Source: Bradyrhizobium sp. AZCC 1610
Lineage (GTDB): Bacteria > Pseudomonadota > Alphaproteobacteria > Rhizobiales > Xanthobacteraceae
Direction: 5' to 3'
Length of the DNA stretch: 64,000 nucleotides
Assembly (NCBI RefSeq): GCF_036924515.1
Contig: NZ_JAZHRR010000001.1
Location: 7,535,001-7,599,000 of the forward strand
In this document: one piece after another, positions 26,201-33,619 of the stretch
How positions within the stretch are numbered: position 1 is the first letter of the stretch
How the letters are laid out: each line of letters opens with the position of its first letter
Program-made: the position numbers and the translations under genes
Notes under the pieces: generated by a model
Seen by the model: the letters and a program-made list of their open reading frames with translations, nothing else
Told to the model about the DNA's origin: nothing
Databases searched by the model: none

Positions 26201-26832
26201 GCGGGCTCTGTGACGTTGAGGTAGTCTCCGACGAGAATCCGCGCTTTGCCTCCCCGCGCCAAAAAGTCTCGAAGATGCGCGACGATCATCCGTGCGCCGC
26301 TGTCGAGCAGAAAGGCGACGGCAATATCGCAGATAGTTGACCCATCGAGGTGGAGTAGTAGATGCGGCAACAAAGGGTCGGTGCCGCCTTTCACGAGCTT
26401 TTGGGAGATGGCAATTCCAGAACGAGTTTCGTGGACAGCAAGGTAATTAGCTTTGTCCGGAATCACATGCCGCACCCCACCGCGAGGGTCGGCTACATCG
26501 CCGGCATAGCGCGGGATAATGTGCAAATGAAAATGGAAGACCGTTTGACCGGCGGCCGTGGCTTGATTGAAGCCGACGTTGAAACCATCTGGGCGGAATC
26601 GCTCAGAGATGATCCCCTGACCCTGATCGATCGCTAACCAAATGGCAGCCCTCTCGGCTGAGGTTAGATCCGGCCAAGTTGCCACATGACGTCGGGTAAT
26701 GATGAGAAGGTGACCCGGACTCGCGGGAAAACCATCCCAGATTGCGGTCACGAGGTCGTTTGAGAAAGCGATGCGACTTGGATCAATCGAACAAAACGGG
26801 CAACTTGGTAAGCTTAAAACGTTTGCTGGCAT
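23287..26832 (-). CDS. HIT - phospholipase D-like - SF2 helicase - DUF3427 multidomain protein
   Basis: This protein of about 1181 residues joins four modules. Residues 1-130: a HIT domain with CPFC at 11-14 and the histidine triad HFHLH near 100-104. Residues about 165-300: a PLD-type nuclease half with H236-x-K238 and D245, then GSSNIS. Residues about 340-690: a DEAD/DEAH SF2 helicase (ATGLGKT, VIDEFHH, LTATPERMDGG, EGVDVPNID, QQFGRGLRR). The C-terminus ends with the DUF3427 pattern FAWQSQNRT..RIHLFVR. Start set at ATG 26832; a TTG 33 bases upstream is possible. Codon use looks less GC-rich than its neighbours, and the gene stands alone beside a long repeat, suggesting transfer. A defence role is inference. 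Confidence 0.88.
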   Translation of the reverse strand: MPANVLSLPSCPFCSIDPSRIAFSNDLVTAIWDGFPASPGHLLIITRRHVATWPDLTSAERAAIWLAIDQGQGIISERFRPDGFNVGFNQATAAGQTVFHFHLHIIPRYAGDVADPRGGVRHVIPDKANYLAVHETRSGIAISQKLVKGGTDPLLPHLLLHLDGSTICDIAVAFLLDSGARMIVAHLRDFLARGGKARILVGDYLNVTEPAALRRLNDLTGDFTVRVFEARDRGFHLKTYIFQTDVEGIAFVGSSNISAPALTDSIEWNYQVVSRDERAGFSEITAGFESIFNSYSAVSANEAWIRRYEAQRTSPDWRGAGITEEAPAPMAIPHAIQQDALKALEDTRQEGFSAGLVVLATGLGKTWLSAFDSDRSEFHRVLFVAHREEILNQAIDNFRRVRPNASIGRMIASQREASADLLFASVQTLGRIENLSEFAPTSFDYIVIDEFHHAAATTYRRIIDYFQPKFLLGLTATPERMDGGDLLALCQENVVFEASVPDGVSAGLLCAFQYFGVPDVVDYANIPWRNARFDPTELTAAVATEARAQNALEQLRKHGAKRCIAFCCSQRHANFMAEFFNARGVRSVAVHAGNESAPRTTSLQQLAGGEIDVIFSVDIFNEGVDVPNIDTVLMLRPTESTVIWMQQFGRGLRRAPDKSVLKVIDYIGNHRSFLMKLRSVAALANRNANSLGALRSILDEIVSEKLDLPEGCSVTYELESIEILERLLKPARPEAALEAFYRDFVERHGVRPTAVEAFHEGYNPRSNSERSWLGFVSRMNGLGEAESTALSKSRAFLESIEKTEVSRSYKIVLLLAMISGEKIPGDIGIDDLVEGVAKLAGRYLKIRDDFSVDIDDAKVLGRLLIENPIRAFVDGHGTDNVSFFRFEGNRLSTTFETGEAELFRDLLREVLDWRLAQYLSRQVSGNTTGDIVCRVSRAGDGPTLLFQAAAAALHLEQGRAPIQIDEEAYEALIAKKGIDVVRKLDDETNRLPDILHRWFGDDAGLPGRGERVRLRRGPSGLEMEALRIPVSQRLQVWERYSREAIAPAFGLAFSPAIWNAGFVVQDPEIFLLVTLAKEDMNESHRYVDHFVSDREFAWQSQNRTKQDSKHGQLLRNHGVRGQRIHLFVRPTKKTGSKPTPFVYCGEVDFISWEGEAPISIRWQLRTPVPANLQGVLSVPSS

Positions 26833-26989
26833 TGCCAGTCTGTCTCCACAATGCGTTCCCGGCAATCGACGAGTCCGGCTTCAAAATCGAGCCCAGATGA
26901 AACAAGCGTCACTTAGCTGATTGGCAAGATGTCGGCAACGGTTAGTCAGAGGGAGGTTCGGCTGGAAGCACTCGCTGCAGACTAGGAAG

Positions 26990-27600
26990 ATCAGATTGCC
27001 CACTCAACTTGCTTGTCGGGCAAATCACCAAAAGTCTGTCAATCCGCTCGTGCGAAAATAATTCGCGTCGTGATTGACCCAAATCACCCGTACAACTCCG
27101 GCCATCCCGTCCCATCAAGAGGGGCGTATCGCGATCGTCACGGACGTTGGGTGCGGGATGCGATGGACGCGGCAGCGTCGGGCGTGCGAGGGGTTGCAGG
27201 GCGGATTTCCGTGAGCGACCATCCGGCGCGCAGACGACCGGCGCTTAAACGCCTTCGCCAGAATTTCGGTCGGCAGCACATGAGCCGGTCGAAGGTATGG
27301 CGTGAGGAAGCTGCGTACGGCAAAGGCGTGTGGTCCTGGCACCCGTGGCTGGTGTCAAGCTGATGGAGATTTGTCGGGCCCAACCGGGCTTCGGCTGGTC
27401 GCCAATCCGTCAGCGACGGTGGCAAGAGGAATTCGTCGCCGGGGAGAGCGCGCTATAAGCCGTAAAACCATTGCGCAGGGAAGGCCGGGTGTTCCGGCGC
27501 ACCTTGCGGTCACCCGTGTGCATTTTTGCGCACGATCGCGGGTGCTGAGGGCACCCGGCTTTCCCTGCGCCCTCTGAGTTTTCGAGGGCGAAACGAAATT
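26990..27600. repeat. Long structured intergenic repeat of a Bradyrhizobium-type family
   Basis: About 600 bases with no convincing gene although several frames are open. The text (GGGGCGTATCGCGATCGTCA, then GATGCGATGGACGCGG, GTGTGGTCCTGGCACCCGTG and a long G+C hairpin) matches, from memory, a repeat present many times in Bradyrhizobium, Rhodopseudomonas and relatives, often mis-annotated as small hypothetical proteins. Boundaries are approximate. It contains palindrome GTGATT-N6-AATCAC at 27070-27087 and the large stem-loop at 27473-27589. The gene-free stretch 26833-27799 holds this element, the family C repeat at 27664, and nothing else I can name. Confidence 0.6.
27473..27589 (+). ncRNA. 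Candidate structured RNA within the long repeat
   Basis: Arms 27473-27491 (GCGCAGGGAAGGCCGGGTG) and 27552-27570 (CACCCGGCTTTCCCTGCGC) pair over 19 bases with one G-U, enclosing a second stem around CACCCGTGTGC and GCGGGTG. Immediately after is a short hairpin GCCCTC/GAGGGC (27569-27589). Strand is a guess; no promoter was identified. It could be a transcribed RNA, an exported protein-free mobile element, or only a palindromic repeat. Confidence 0.35.
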
Positions 27601-27663
27601 GCAAATCCTCGGGCGCATGGCGCCGCGGGATGGTTGCTGCTGTTTGATATCAAGGGCAGTCCA

Positions 27664-27747
27664 GTAGGATGGGTAGAGCGAAGCGAAACCCATCGAGCGT
27701 GCCATCCATCACGGATGATGGGTATCGCTTCGCTCCACCCATCCTAC
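27664..27747. repeat. Palindromic intergenic repeat, family C copy 2
   Basis: Begins GTAGGATGGGTAGAGCG and ends CGCTCCACCCATCCTAC, with inner GAAACCCATCG against the ATGATGGGTATC side. Related to 12252-12331. Confidence 0.88.
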
Positions 27748-27799
27748 AGTTCTGCGCTGCATGGCGGGCACGCTGCGCTTTGCTCACCCTACAAACTGC

Positions 27800-30250
27800 C
27801 TACGAATTTTTCATCCGCCTTGCCGCCGCCGCCGCATCGACGACGTTGTCGACTTCCTCGCGCCAGCTCATGATCTCCGCCGCAAGAATCGGATGATTGA
27901 ACCCCTTCAGATTCAAATCGTCGATCGGCCGCCCTTCCACCCACGGCTCGACCATGCCGTAGACGCGCCTGGACACCACGATCTGGTTGGCCTTGGCTTC
28001 GTCGCACAGCCGCGACGCCAGATTGGTGACGCTGCCGATTGCGGCGTATTCCAGCCGCTGCTCGAAACCGATCTGGCCGAGCGTCGCATAGCCCAGCGCG
28101 ATGCCGATGCCGAAGCCGAGATTGTGGCCGCGGTTGCGCCACTTCTCGGTGAGTTGCCCGATGGTGTCGCGCATCTCGACAGCCATGCGAACGGCGCGCG
28201 CGGTATGGTCGTCGAACTGGATCGGCGCGTTGAACAGGATCATCACGCCGTCGCCGGCATAGCGGTCGAGCGTGCCTTCATACTTGAAAATAAGTTCGCC
28301 GAGCGCTGCGTGATATTCGCGCAGCACGTTCATCGCCTCTTCCGGCTCGGTCGTCTCGGTGAAACTCGTAAAACCGCGCAGATCGCAGAACACCACGGTG
28401 ACTTCGCGGCGGTGGCTGTCGAGCAGGCCCTCATGACCGTCGGAGGAGGCGATCAGTTGCGCCACCTGCGGCGCCAGGAAACGCTCCAGCCGGCGGATAC
28501 GTTCGATCTCGCCGAGCTGCGTCTCGACGCGTTCCTCCAGCGAGCGATTCCAGTCCCTGAGCTGGTCGGTCTGTTCCTGCAGCTTGTCGGCCTGCTCGCG
28601 CACGATGTCGTTGGCGGCCAGCAGCTCGCGGCTCTTGTGGTCGACCTCGGTGAACAGCCGCGCATTGCGCATCGCCAGCACCGCCTGGTGCGCAAAGGTC
28701 TTCATCAGCCCGATCAGGTTGGCGGAAAATTCACCGGCGTTCTGCCGCAGCACCACCAGCGAGCCCAGAATGCCGGTCTGGTCGACCAGCGGCACCACCA
28801 GCACCGAGTTGAAGCCGGCTTCGATCGCGACATCGCGCAAGGGATGCTCGGGCATCGTGCCGAGCTGGGGTATCGCGATCGGCTCGCCCGCGGTGGCGGC
28901 TTCGCCGAGCGGGGAGTTGTCGGCGTCGATGGCGCGGTGGCTGCCTTCGGCCGCCTTGTCGATGCCGATGGATTCGGCGAGGCTGAACTGGTGGTTGCCG
29001 GCGTCATAGCCGTAGATCAGCACGGCGTCGGCATGGGTGATTTCCAGCGCACGCGCGGCGACGGTGGGCAGCACGGCGTTGAGGTCGAGCGAGGAGGCGA
29101 CCGCGCGGCCGACTTCCTCGAGCACCTTGAGCTCGTTGATCGATTGCGCCAGATCCCGCGTCCGTTCCTTCACCTTCTCTTCGAGGCCGGAATAGGTCGC
29201 GGCCAGCTGCCCGGCCATGCCGTTGAACTGGTTCGCCAGCTCTTCCAGCTCGTCCGACGTCTTCACCTCGATGCGGTGGCCGAAATCGCCGGCGCCGAGA
29301 CGCCTGGCGCCGGCCTGCAGCGCCGTGATCGGCACCAGCATGCGCCGCGCCATGATGGTGCCGGCGATGATCGCGACCACGAGGCCGAGCGCGATCAGCA
29401 GTGCGATCCGCGCCAGTTGATCGCGGATCGGCGTCAGCGCCTGCGCGGTCTCCTGTTCGAAGAACACGTGCCAGCCGAGCTTCGGCACCACGCTCGATGT
29501 GGTCAGCACGGCGTTGCCCCTGGCATCGGTGCCCGACGCCGGCGCCACGCCGCCGGGCTTGCTGACGGCGGCGACCTGCGGCAGCGCCGACAGATTCTTG
29601 CCGACCTCGGGCCCGGTTGAGGAGGCGGCCAGCACGTCGCCCCTGGAATCGGTGACATAGGCAAACGCCACCTTGCCAACCTGGGCATCGATCAAAAACT
29701 CCGACAGGAAATCAAGGTCGACCTCGGCGACGGTGATGCTGCCATCGGCATGCGACAGTGCGATCGACATGAACGGCCGCTCACCGCGGAAGTAGGCCGG
29801 CGCAAAGCTGGTGCCGCGCGAGACGGTTTCGGTCAGCCTCACGTCGCGGGAGAAATCGGCGTTGCTGCCGAGCGTGACGGTCTGGCGCGTCATGCGGAGC
29901 TGTTCGCGGCCCTGGGCATTGAGCAGCGAGAGCTGGCTGACCTGCGGCACCTGCCGCAGCAATTGGGTGTAGTCGGCGCGGCGCAAGTCGGTGGTGTTGG
30001 AGGAGGCGCGCGTCACCCAGGAAATCTGCCGATCGAGGTCGGACAGGGATTGCTGGATTCGCTTGGCGGTCGCTTCCGCCTTCTCGCTCATGCCGTCGTT
30101 CAGCGAGCTCTTGATGCCGCGATAGGTGATCCAGATTTCCATCGCGCCGTTGACCGCCAGCACGAACACGACAAGGCCGACCAGCGCGACGACGTATTTG
30201 GCGAACAGGCCTTCGCGCAGGAACCCTGCTCTGTCCTTGACCTCGTTCAT
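27800..30250 (-). CDS. Membrane-bound class III adenylate/guanylate cyclase with sensor, HAMP and GAF domains
   Basis: This 816-residue protein starts at ATG 30250. Order: transmembrane helix (about 14-36, YVVALVGLVVFVLAVNGAM), a periplasmic cache-type sensor of about 260 residues, a second helix near 305-327, HAMP (ITALQAGARRLGAGDFGHRI), a GAF domain (about 395-545, GRAVASSLDLNAVLP onward), a coiled coil, and a C-terminal cyclase domain. In the cyclase the metal-binding aspartates are in VFCDLRGFTSF and YAGDGVMILF. It should make cAMP (or cGMP) in response to an external signal. A Crp/Fnr regulator gene lies 2.6 kb away, and Crp-like boxes occur elsewhere in the window; a link is inference. 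Confidence 0.92.
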   Translation of the reverse strand: MNEVKDRAGFLREGLFAKYVVALVGLVVFVLAVNGAMEIWITYRGIKSSLNDGMSEKAEATAKRIQQSLSDLDRQISWVTRASSNTTDLRRADYTQLLRQVPQVSQLSLLNAQGREQLRMTRQTVTLGSNADFSRDVRLTETVSRGTSFAPAYFRGERPFMSIALSHADGSITVAEVDLDFLSEFLIDAQVGKVAFAYVTDSRGDVLAASSTGPEVGKNLSALPQVAAVSKPGGVAPASGTDARGNAVLTTSSVVPKLGWHVFFEQETAQALTPIRDQLARIALLIALGLVVAIIAGTIMARRMLVPITALQAGARRLGAGDFGHRIEVKTSDELEELANQFNGMAGQLAATYSGLEEKVKERTRDLAQSINELKVLEEVGRAVASSLDLNAVLPTVAARALEITHADAVLIYGYDAGNHQFSLAESIGIDKAAEGSHRAIDADNSPLGEAATAGEPIAIPQLGTMPEHPLRDVAIEAGFNSVLVVPLVDQTGILGSLVVLRQNAGEFSANLIGLMKTFAHQAVLAMRNARLFTEVDHKSRELLAANDIVREQADKLQEQTDQLRDWNRSLEERVETQLGEIERIRRLERFLAPQVAQLIASSDGHEGLLDSHRREVTVVFCDLRGFTSFTETTEPEEAMNVLREYHAALGELIFKYEGTLDRYAGDGVMILFNAPIQFDDHTARAVRMAVEMRDTIGQLTEKWRNRGHNLGFGIGIALGYATLGQIGFEQRLEYAAIGSVTNLASRLCDEAKANQIVVSRRVYGMVEPWVEGRPIDDLNLKGFNHPILAAEIMSWREEVDNVVDAAAAARRMKNS

Positions 30251-30420
30251 CCGGACCCTCGTGCCGGCCCACGCTGGGCGCGCGCATCGGTTTGTCACTG
30301 GCGCCGGCCTGTCTCGGCAGCCCCGGCATGAGGGTCTGTCTAGCACGAATTGGAGGGCGGAGCTGTGAGCCCGCCGACATGGTTAGCCCCGATATTAGGC
30401 AGGAATCGCGAGGGATCCGT

Positions 30421-30507
30421 CGTGCCCGGGCTTGTCCCGGGCATCCACGTCCTTCGAGCTGGCTGACGGCAAGAACGTGGATGGCCGGGACAAGCCGGCC
30501 ATGACGG
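30421..30507. repeat. Palindromic intergenic repeat, family D copy 1
   Basis: Arms around GTGCCCGGGCTTGTCCCGG and CCGGGACAAGCCGGCCATG, with inner CATCCACGTCC / GGACGTGG-like pairing (AACGTGGATG). A related copy lies at 47722-47799. Confidence 0.8.
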
Positions 30508-30532
30508 CGTCAGCGAATTCTGGATGGTCGGT

Positions 30533-32626
30533 TCACCGGTTGAACAACTGCCGCAAGACCTCGTTCATTGGCTGACTGTCCTGCTGGGCGGTCGTATCGC
30601 TCGGCACCGCGGGGGGAGCGGGCTCAGCCGGGCCGGTCTCGGTCGGCGCGGCCTCGGCCGGCGCCTGTGCGGGCGAGGCGGGGCTCGGGATGCTGCGTTG
30701 GCCGCTCGGCCGCCCACCGCCCTGATTCAATCCGCCCAGGCCCTGCTGCAAGAGATTGCCGATGGTCTCGCCGAGCTGGCCGCCGAGCGGACCAGCCGGC
30801 TGCTGGCTGCCAGCCGCGCCCTGTCCGCCGGCACCGCCCTGTTGTCCGCCGGCCGCCCCCGGCTGTCCGCCGAGCAGATTGCCGAGCGCAGCCCCGAGGC
30901 CCGCGCCGTTCTGGCCGAACAGGCCCTTGCCCATTTCCTTCAGCTTGGCATAGGCGGCGTCGGGATTGTCGAGGATACCCTGCATCTCCGGATAGATCCG
31001 TGGGCTTCCCCACGGGCCCGCGATCATCACGGGAATACCGAGCCCGACCGGATCGCCGGCGCGGCCCTGGCCTTCGGTGGTCATCACGAGCTTCGGCTCG
31101 ACGCGGAACCCGATCTGCTTGGTGCCGAGGTCGATGGTGCCTGCACCGGTCATCTTGACCAGCGGGCCGACCAGATTGAGATCGGTGGTCTGCGCCTGGC
31201 CTTTGTCGATCTTGAACGATGCCGACAATTGCGAGAGATCCGTCGCCTTCTCCTCGCTCTCCTGCCAGCCGGACAGGGTGCTCGCCGTCAGCGAGCGGAT
31301 CATCTGCGCGACGTTGAGCCCCTTGATCGCGCCGTCCTGGAATACGACGAAGGCGGTGCCGGCCATGTTCGACATGATCGCGCGCTGGCTGGTGCCGGAG
31401 GAGCGCACGCTGACCTTCGCCTGCATCTTGCCGTCGATCCTGTCGAAATCGGCGAGGCCCTGCAGCAGTGGAAGCGCGCGCACGCCGGTGAGATCGGCCC
31501 GCATCGTGTAGCTGGGATTGGCGGTGGAGACGTCGACGGTCAGATCGCCATTGGCGTTGCCGTCATAGGCGCCGAGGTTGGAAACCTGCGCCTTCAGGAC
31601 GCCGCTTGCGAGCGTGGCGTCGATCGCGGCGGGAGTGAAACGCGCGTCGCCGATCTTGAGCTCGGCCGCGGAAATGCGCGCCTGCAGGTCGATATAATTG
31701 AGGCCGTTGACGTCGATCGTAGCACTGCTCCAGGGCTGGCCTGAGGAGGGCTGGCCTGCGGAACTGTCGGTGCTGCGCGTCATCGCGACCGCGAGCTTCT
31801 GGAAATCGAGGTCGAGCTTCACCAGCGGCTTGCTCGACAGATCGAACGAGGCCCAGCCGTTGAACGCGCCGTCGCCGAGCGCACCGGTGACGCCGTTGAT
31901 CATCACGACCGAGCCGTTGAGGCGGGCTTCCGCCTTGGCCGTGAGCGGGGCGCGCAACAGGCCGGGCGCGTCGATCCTGATCTCGGCCGGGATATTCTGC
32001 CGCTCGATCGGGGCTGCGGGCGGCGCCGCCTTGATCTCGAATTTCACCGGATGGCCGCCGCTGCTGCGGGCACTGCCTGACAGCACGACCTTGCGGTCGG
32101 AATCGATTGATATGTCGGCGTTGACGGTCTCGATCCTGTTCTCGACGCGGTCGCGCAGGTTGGAGAACACGATGGTGCCGCTGGTGACGCTGATATGCTC
32201 GATCGAAAAGGCATCAGCCGCCTTGCCGGCCGCGGGCTTCGAGGGCGAACTGGCGTCCCTCACGCGTTCGCGCCGCAGCGGCAAGTTCACCACCGGGCGG
32301 ATGACGACGAGCTCGGTGATATGCGGCTTGCCGGCCCACAGGCTCGCGAGCGTCACGTCCGCCTCGATGCTTGAGGCCGTGAAGCGATGGTTGATGTCGC
32401 GGTCCTTCGGATCCTGCAGCGTGACATCGTTCAGCGTGATGTTGAGCGATGGCCACAGGCCGATCCTGGCGCCGCCATTGATGGCGAGCTTGTAGCCGGT
32501 CTCGCGCTCGACCCGCTCCTGGATCTGCGCCGTCAGGAAGCCTGACGGGATGCCGATCACCAGCAGCAGCGCGATGACGACGACCACGGCGCCAATGGCG
32601 GCGCCGGCAATTTTCAGTGCTTTCAT
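30533..32626 (-). CDS. AsmA family protein
   Basis: This 697-residue protein has an N-terminal transmembrane anchor (about 4-27, AAIGAVVVVIALLLVIGIP) and the AsmA pattern that follows it, TAQIQERVERETGYKLAI and a long beta-rich periplasmic region. A second AsmA-like segment is at about 440-560 (FDRIDGKMQAKVSV, GTAFVVFQDGAIKGLNVAQM). The last 130 residues are low-complexity Gly/Gln then Pro/Ala. AsmA-type proteins are thought to act in lipid transport between membranes or in outer-membrane assembly. It is divergent from the Crp/Fnr gene at 32845. Confidence 0.9.
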   Translation of the reverse strand: MKALKIAGAAIGAVVVVIALLLVIGIPSGFLTAQIQERVERETGYKLAINGGARIGLWPSLNITLNDVTLQDPKDRDINHRFTASSIEADVTLASLWAGKPHITELVVIRPVVNLPLRRERVRDASSPSKPAAGKAADAFSIEHISVTSGTIVFSNLRDRVENRIETVNADISIDSDRKVVLSGSARSSGGHPVKFEIKAAPPAAPIERQNIPAEIRIDAPGLLRAPLTAKAEARLNGSVVMINGVTGALGDGAFNGWASFDLSSKPLVKLDLDFQKLAVAMTRSTDSSAGQPSSGQPWSSATIDVNGLNYIDLQARISAAELKIGDARFTPAAIDATLASGVLKAQVSNLGAYDGNANGDLTVDVSTANPSYTMRADLTGVRALPLLQGLADFDRIDGKMQAKVSVRSSGTSQRAIMSNMAGTAFVVFQDGAIKGLNVAQMIRSLTASTLSGWQESEEKATDLSQLSASFKIDKGQAQTTDLNLVGPLVKMTGAGTIDLGTKQIGFRVEPKLVMTTEGQGRAGDPVGLGIPVMIAGPWGSPRIYPEMQGILDNPDAAYAKLKEMGKGLFGQNGAGLGAALGNLLGGQPGAAGGQQGGAGGQGAAGSQQPAGPLGGQLGETIGNLLQQGLGGLNQGGGRPSGQRSIPSPASPAQAPAEAAPTETGPAEPAPPAVPSDTTAQQDSQPMNEVLRQLFNR

Positions 32627-32844
32627 ATCGACATTCCAGACCGCGCAAGCGGCACTTATTTCGGTGGTGCAAGACGCGGGCGCAACCGGTCAGATGAGCT
32701 TACCCCGGAAAGGGGTGGGGCCCAAAGAAGCCAAAAATATTCCGGGGCTACTGCAAAGTTATGTGACTTATGACACACTCATGGGGCGGGGAATCTTGCT
32801 AACGGCTCTGTGGGGTGGCCGGGACCAATCTGGAAGGCAATACA

Positions 32845-33519
32845 ATGAGCAAACAGGCCGAATTTGCGGTCATTTTGAAAATGAACCCGATGTTTGCGGA
32901 TTTGGGCGCCGATGAATTGCAGCGCATCTCCGGCCTTTGCCACACCGAGCAACTCGGCCTCGGGCAAATGCTGTTCCAGAAGGGCGATGCCGGCGACGCG
33001 CTGTATGGCGTGCGACGCGGCCAGATCCGGATCGAGACCGGCGCCTCCGACGGCAGCCGCCTGACGCTAAATTTCATGGGTCCCGGCGATCTGTTCGGCG
33101 AGGTCGCTGTCCTTGATGGCGAGAGCCGCACCGCGGACGCCACCGCCGGCGAGCCGTCGGAACTGTTCGTGCTGCGGCGCGAGGATTTCCTCGCCTTCCT
33201 GGAACGCGAGCCCAAGGTCGCGATCAAGATCATGATGCTGTTGTGCCAGCGCATCCGTTGGCAGAGCGAGCGGATGGAGGAATCGGTGCTGCAGCCGCTG
33301 CCGGTTCGCCTGGCGCGACGGCTCGTTGCGCTTGCCTCCGATTTCGGTTCGGAAGTTCACATCTCGCAGGAACAGCTCGGCGTTTTCGTCGGGGCTGCCC
33401 GCGAAAGCGTCAACCGTCAACTCCAGCTCTGGCGCAAGGACGGCATTCTCGACCTGCAGCGCGGACGGATATTGCTGCAGAACATGACCAAGCTGACGGC
33501 GGTGGCGCGGAACGAGTAG
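32845..33519 (+). CDS. Crp/Fnr family transcriptional regulator
   Basis: This 224-residue regulator has an N-terminal cyclic-nucleotide-binding fold (about 10-130; glycine-rich GDAGDALYGVRRGQI and the phosphate-cassette-like FGEVAVLDGESRTADATA) and a C-terminal HTH_Crp domain (about 150-218, ISQEQLGVFVGAARESVNRQL). The FGE-x-A..R-A arrangement could bind a cyclic nucleotide; no N-terminal cysteine cluster for a Fe-S centre as in Fnr is present. Start at ATG 32845 because GGAAGG lies 9 bases upstream. Target genes are not known, but TGTGA-type boxes occur at 40555 and 17385. Confidence 0.92.
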   Translation: MSKQAEFAVILKMNPMFADLGADELQRISGLCHTEQLGLGQMLFQKGDAGDALYGVRRGQIRIETGASDGSRLTLNFMGPGDLFGEVAVLDGESRTADATAGEPSELFVLRREDFLAFLEREPKVAIKIMMLLCQRIRWQSERMEESVLQPLPVRLARRLVALASDFGSEVHISQEQLGVFVGAARESVNRQLQLWRKDGILDLQRGRILLQNMTKLTAVARNE

Positions 33520-33532
33520 GGCGCGCAGTTTC

Positions 33533-33610
33533 GTAGCCCGGATGGAGCGCAGCGAAATCCGGGGCCGATACTCGTGCATTCCCGGATTTCGCTTCGCTTA
33601 TCCGGGCTAC
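33533..33610. repeat. Palindromic intergenic repeat, family B copy 4
   Basis: Begins GTAGCCCGGATGGAGCGCAG and ends TTATCCGGGCTAC. It occupies almost the whole gap between the convergent Crp/Fnr gene and the RND pump, so may end both transcripts. Confidence 0.88.
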
Positions 33611-33619
33611 ATTGCATTC

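Noticed and set aside
27013..27705. Several small open frames of 60-120 codons
   Set aside because: They lie inside a structured repeat, have no family features and no ribosome-binding sites, so they are not called as genes.
27761..29620. A 619-codon plus-strand frame over the cyclase gene
   Set aside because: It is the antisense shadow of the HAMP-GAF-cyclase protein, whose domains are all clear on the minus strand.
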